8,794 nt of DNA from Gemmataceae bacterium (lineage in GTDB: Bacteria > Planctomycetota > Planctomycetia > Gemmatales > Gemmataceae). Both the position numbers and the translations under genes were made by a program. Every line of letters starts with the position of its first letter. Within the stretch, counting starts at the first letter, position 1. Positions 7,256-8,794 of this stretch are shown one piece after another. The stretch is from assembly GCA_026418875.1 (NCBI GenBank), contig JAOAAM010000660.1, positions 1 to 8,794 of the forward strand. Direction: 5' to 3'. The notes beneath the pieces are model-generated. The model did no database searches. It worked only from the letters and a program-made list of their open reading frames with translations, and was not told where the DNA came from.

Positions 7256-7264
7256 CACTATAAG
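7236..7264 (+). promoter_or_regulatory. candidate sigma-70-type promoter for the methyltransferase gene
   Basis: TATAAG (7259-7264) matches five of six -10 bases and stands 17 bp after TTGTGC (7236-7241), which matches only TTG of the -35. Transcription would begin near 7271, leaving a leader of about 32 bases with GGAGG at 7293-7297. The -35 half overlaps the nested hairpin, which then would not be in this transcript. An upstream TAAAAT at 7175-7180 is a rival -10. Confidence 0.4.
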
Positions 7265-7302
7265 GGGCGGGATGTTGTTGCTTCCATATCGCGGAGGTCG
7301 TC

Positions 7303-8775
7303 ATGGCTGACCCGAACATGCGCACCCCCTACGACGAGGTGCCCTACGCCAGTTACTCATTTCCCGAGACGCACCCGGACCGGATGGCGACGGTCGCGCA
7401 CTTGTTCAATTTGAAGCCGGTTTCTCCCGATCGCTGCCGGGTGCTGGAACTGGGTTGTGCCAGCGGCGGCAACCTGGCCCCGATGGCCTCTCTGTATCCC
7501 GACAGCGAATTCATCGGTATCGACCTGTCTCGCGTCCAAGTGGAGCAGGGCAAGCAACTCTGGGAACCTTTGAACCTGAAGAACCTGGAATTGCGCCATG
7601 CCAGCATCATGGACGTGGACGAGTCGTACGGGAAATTCGACTACATTATCTGCCACGGCGTCTTCTCTTGGGTTCCCACCGAAGTTCAGGACAAAATCCT
7701 CAGCATCGCGCGGGATCACCTTACGCCGAATGGCATCGCCTACATCAGCTACAACACGCTTCCCGGTTGGCACATGCGGGGCATGATCCGGGACATGATG
7801 CGCTATCACGCGCTCCGCTTCAAAGACCCGGCGACCCGAGTGGCCCAAGCGCGCGCCTTGCTCGACTTCCTTGCGAAGAGCGTCGGCAACGACGCCAACA
7901 ACCCCTACGCCACGCTGCTCAAAGTCGAAACCGAATTCCTCAAGCAGTCGGAGGATTGGTATCTGTACCACGAGCACTTGGAGGAGATCAACGCCCCGAT
8001 GTACTTCTACCAGTTCGTCGAGCGGGCACAACAATTTGGATTGCGTTTCCTCGGCGAGTCGATGGTTCGGCAGATGGTTCCGGGTAACTACCCGCAAGAA
8101 GTGGAGCAGGTGTTGCAGCGCTTGGCGCCGAACATCATTTACATGGAACAGTACATGGACTTTTTGCGGAATCGGATGTTCCGCCAGACGCTGCTTTGCC
8201 GGCCGGAACTCGAACCGCAATACGCCTTGAACCCGGATCGCTTGCTGGGGTTGCACGTCGCCAGCCCGCTGAAGCCGGAGAACAAGGAGCCGGACACGAA
8301 GACGAACGCTCAAGAGACGTTCAAGATGCCGGTGGGCACGGCCAACGTGCAGATCACCGAACCGCTGTGCAAAACGGCGATGATGATCCTGGTGGAGCGG
8401 TACCCCGCGTCGATCGAGTTCGGCGAGTTGTGCTTGGAGGCGCGTCGTCGGCTGACGCCGCTGATGGCCAATCCGGACGACATCACCAAGAACCGCGACC
8501 GACAGATCATCGGCCGGATGATCCTCCAGTTTTACATGTCGCTGGTGGATCGACTGGTCGAGTTGCGGAAGGTGCCGGTCCCGGTGTACACCAAGGTGAG
8601 CGACCGGCCGGTCACTACACCGCTGGCCCGGCGGCAAGCATCGACGGGCCGCGCCGCAACCAACCTGAAGCACGAGTTGGGGACGCTTGGCGAATTCGAG
8701 CGACACATTCTGCGGCACCTGGATGGAGAGCACGACAAGGCCCGACTCACGGACATCCTGGTCGAGATGGTGGCC
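7303..8775 (+). CDS. class I SAM methyltransferase with regulatory domain (PKMT-like), 3'-truncated
   Basis: This is a probable protein-modifying methyltransferase. The 491 genuine residues start at ATG 7303, supported by GGAGG (7293-7297) five bases upstream. The N-terminal Rossmann domain has motif I VLELGCASGGN (47-57), the acidic end of strand two IGIDLS (71-76, Asp74), and HGVFSWVP (118-125). Next comes a region matching the predicted methyltransferase regulatory domain (about 215-300: DWYLYHEHLEEINAPMYFYQ, then GLRFLGESM), and a helical C-terminal part (about 340-491) with LDGEHDKARLTDIL near the end. This order is that of the regulatory-domain methyltransferases that include the rickettsial protein lysine methyltransferases. 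The target here is unknown. The reading frame stays open to the window edge, but from 8776 it reads adapter (SLIHI), so some tens of C-terminal residues are probably missing. It lies 326 bp after the kinase on the same strand, probably with its own promoter. Confidence 0.9.
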
Positions 8776-8794
8776 CTGTCTCTTATACACATCT
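8776..8794. other. Nextera/Tn5 mosaic-end adapter contamination
   Basis: The last 19 bases are identical to the reverse complement of the Tn5 mosaic end used in Nextera tagmentation (CTGTCTCTTATACACATCT). They are not genomic. They add a false SLIHI tail to the methyltransferase and create false antisense starts beginning MYKRQ and MCIRDR. Confidence 0.97.

Larger units (their letters stand above)
6977..7302. other. 326 bp intergenic region, no convincing gene
   Basis: Between the kinase stop and the methyltransferase start I see no convincing coding sequence. Short open frames exist on both strands (7078-7263 plus; 7092-7325 minus, which would run into the methyltransferase gene) but neither has a ribosome binding site or recognisable protein pattern. 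The region holds a GC-rich hairpin just after the kinase (6983-7003), an isolated TTGACA (7064-7069), a TAAAAT box (7175-7180), a nested hairpin with a T-run (7204-7255) and a candidate promoter (7236-7264) before the GGAGG (7293-7297) of the methyltransferase. Confidence 0.6.

Noticed and set aside
7357..8790. Minus-strand open frame of 477 codons opposite the methyltransferase
   Set aside because: It starts inside the adapter (MYKRQ), shows no protein family pattern, and is rich in His/Arg/Val/Gln as expected from reading GC-rich codons backwards. The plus strand encodes a clear methyltransferase with a good ribosome binding site.

Overview
This is an 8.8 kb fragment of a GC-rich bacterial chromosome. 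The gene content points to Planctomycetota, perhaps a Gemmata-like lineage: a Gfo/Idh/MocA oxidoreductase with the planctomycete-type C-terminal half, a membrane-anchored Ser/Thr kinase with a DWG motif and kinesin-light-chain-type TPRs, a cytosolic CBM9-like protein, and a methyltransferase with a regulatory domain. This placement rests on recognised protein families, not on a marker gene. No RNA gene, insertion sequence, CRISPR array, phage gene or defence system is visible.

Layout, left to right: (1) a 5'-truncated Gfo/Idh/MocA oxidoreductase, + strand, to 1033; (2) a hairpin at 1039-1065 between convergent genes; (3) a CBM9/DOMON-like protein, - strand, 1080-1733; (4) a 59 bp divergent promoter gap; (5) a TIGR01777/YfcH-type epimerase, + strand, 1793-2725; (6) transaldolase, - strand, 2722-3765, whose stop codon overlaps that of the epimerase; (7) a 130 bp divergent gap with a 13 bp dyad; (8) a Ser/Thr kinase with a TPR array, + strand, 3896-6976; (9) a 326 bp intergenic region with hairpins and a candidate promoter; (10) a SAM-dependent methyltransferase with a regulatory domain, + strand, from 7303 to the right edge, 3'-truncated.

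The first five genes strictly alternate in strand, so each is probably its own transcription unit and no operon can be argued. Transaldolase is central carbon metabolism (non-oxidative pentose phosphate pathway). The oxidoreductase and the CBM9-like protein may concern carbohydrates. The kinase and the methyltransferase are probable protein-modifying or signalling enzymes. Nothing in the sequence ties these genes into one pathway.

The last 19 bases (8776-8794) are the Nextera/Tn5 mosaic-end adapter, not genome. The first six bases (agacag) match the inner end of the same adapter. The biological sequence is therefore about 7-8775, and both terminal genes are cut by library or assembly ends, not by mutation. 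I did not find a convincing new system. The most worthwhile loose ends are the kinase's TPR array of exactly 42-residue period and the nested hairpin ahead of the methyltransferase.
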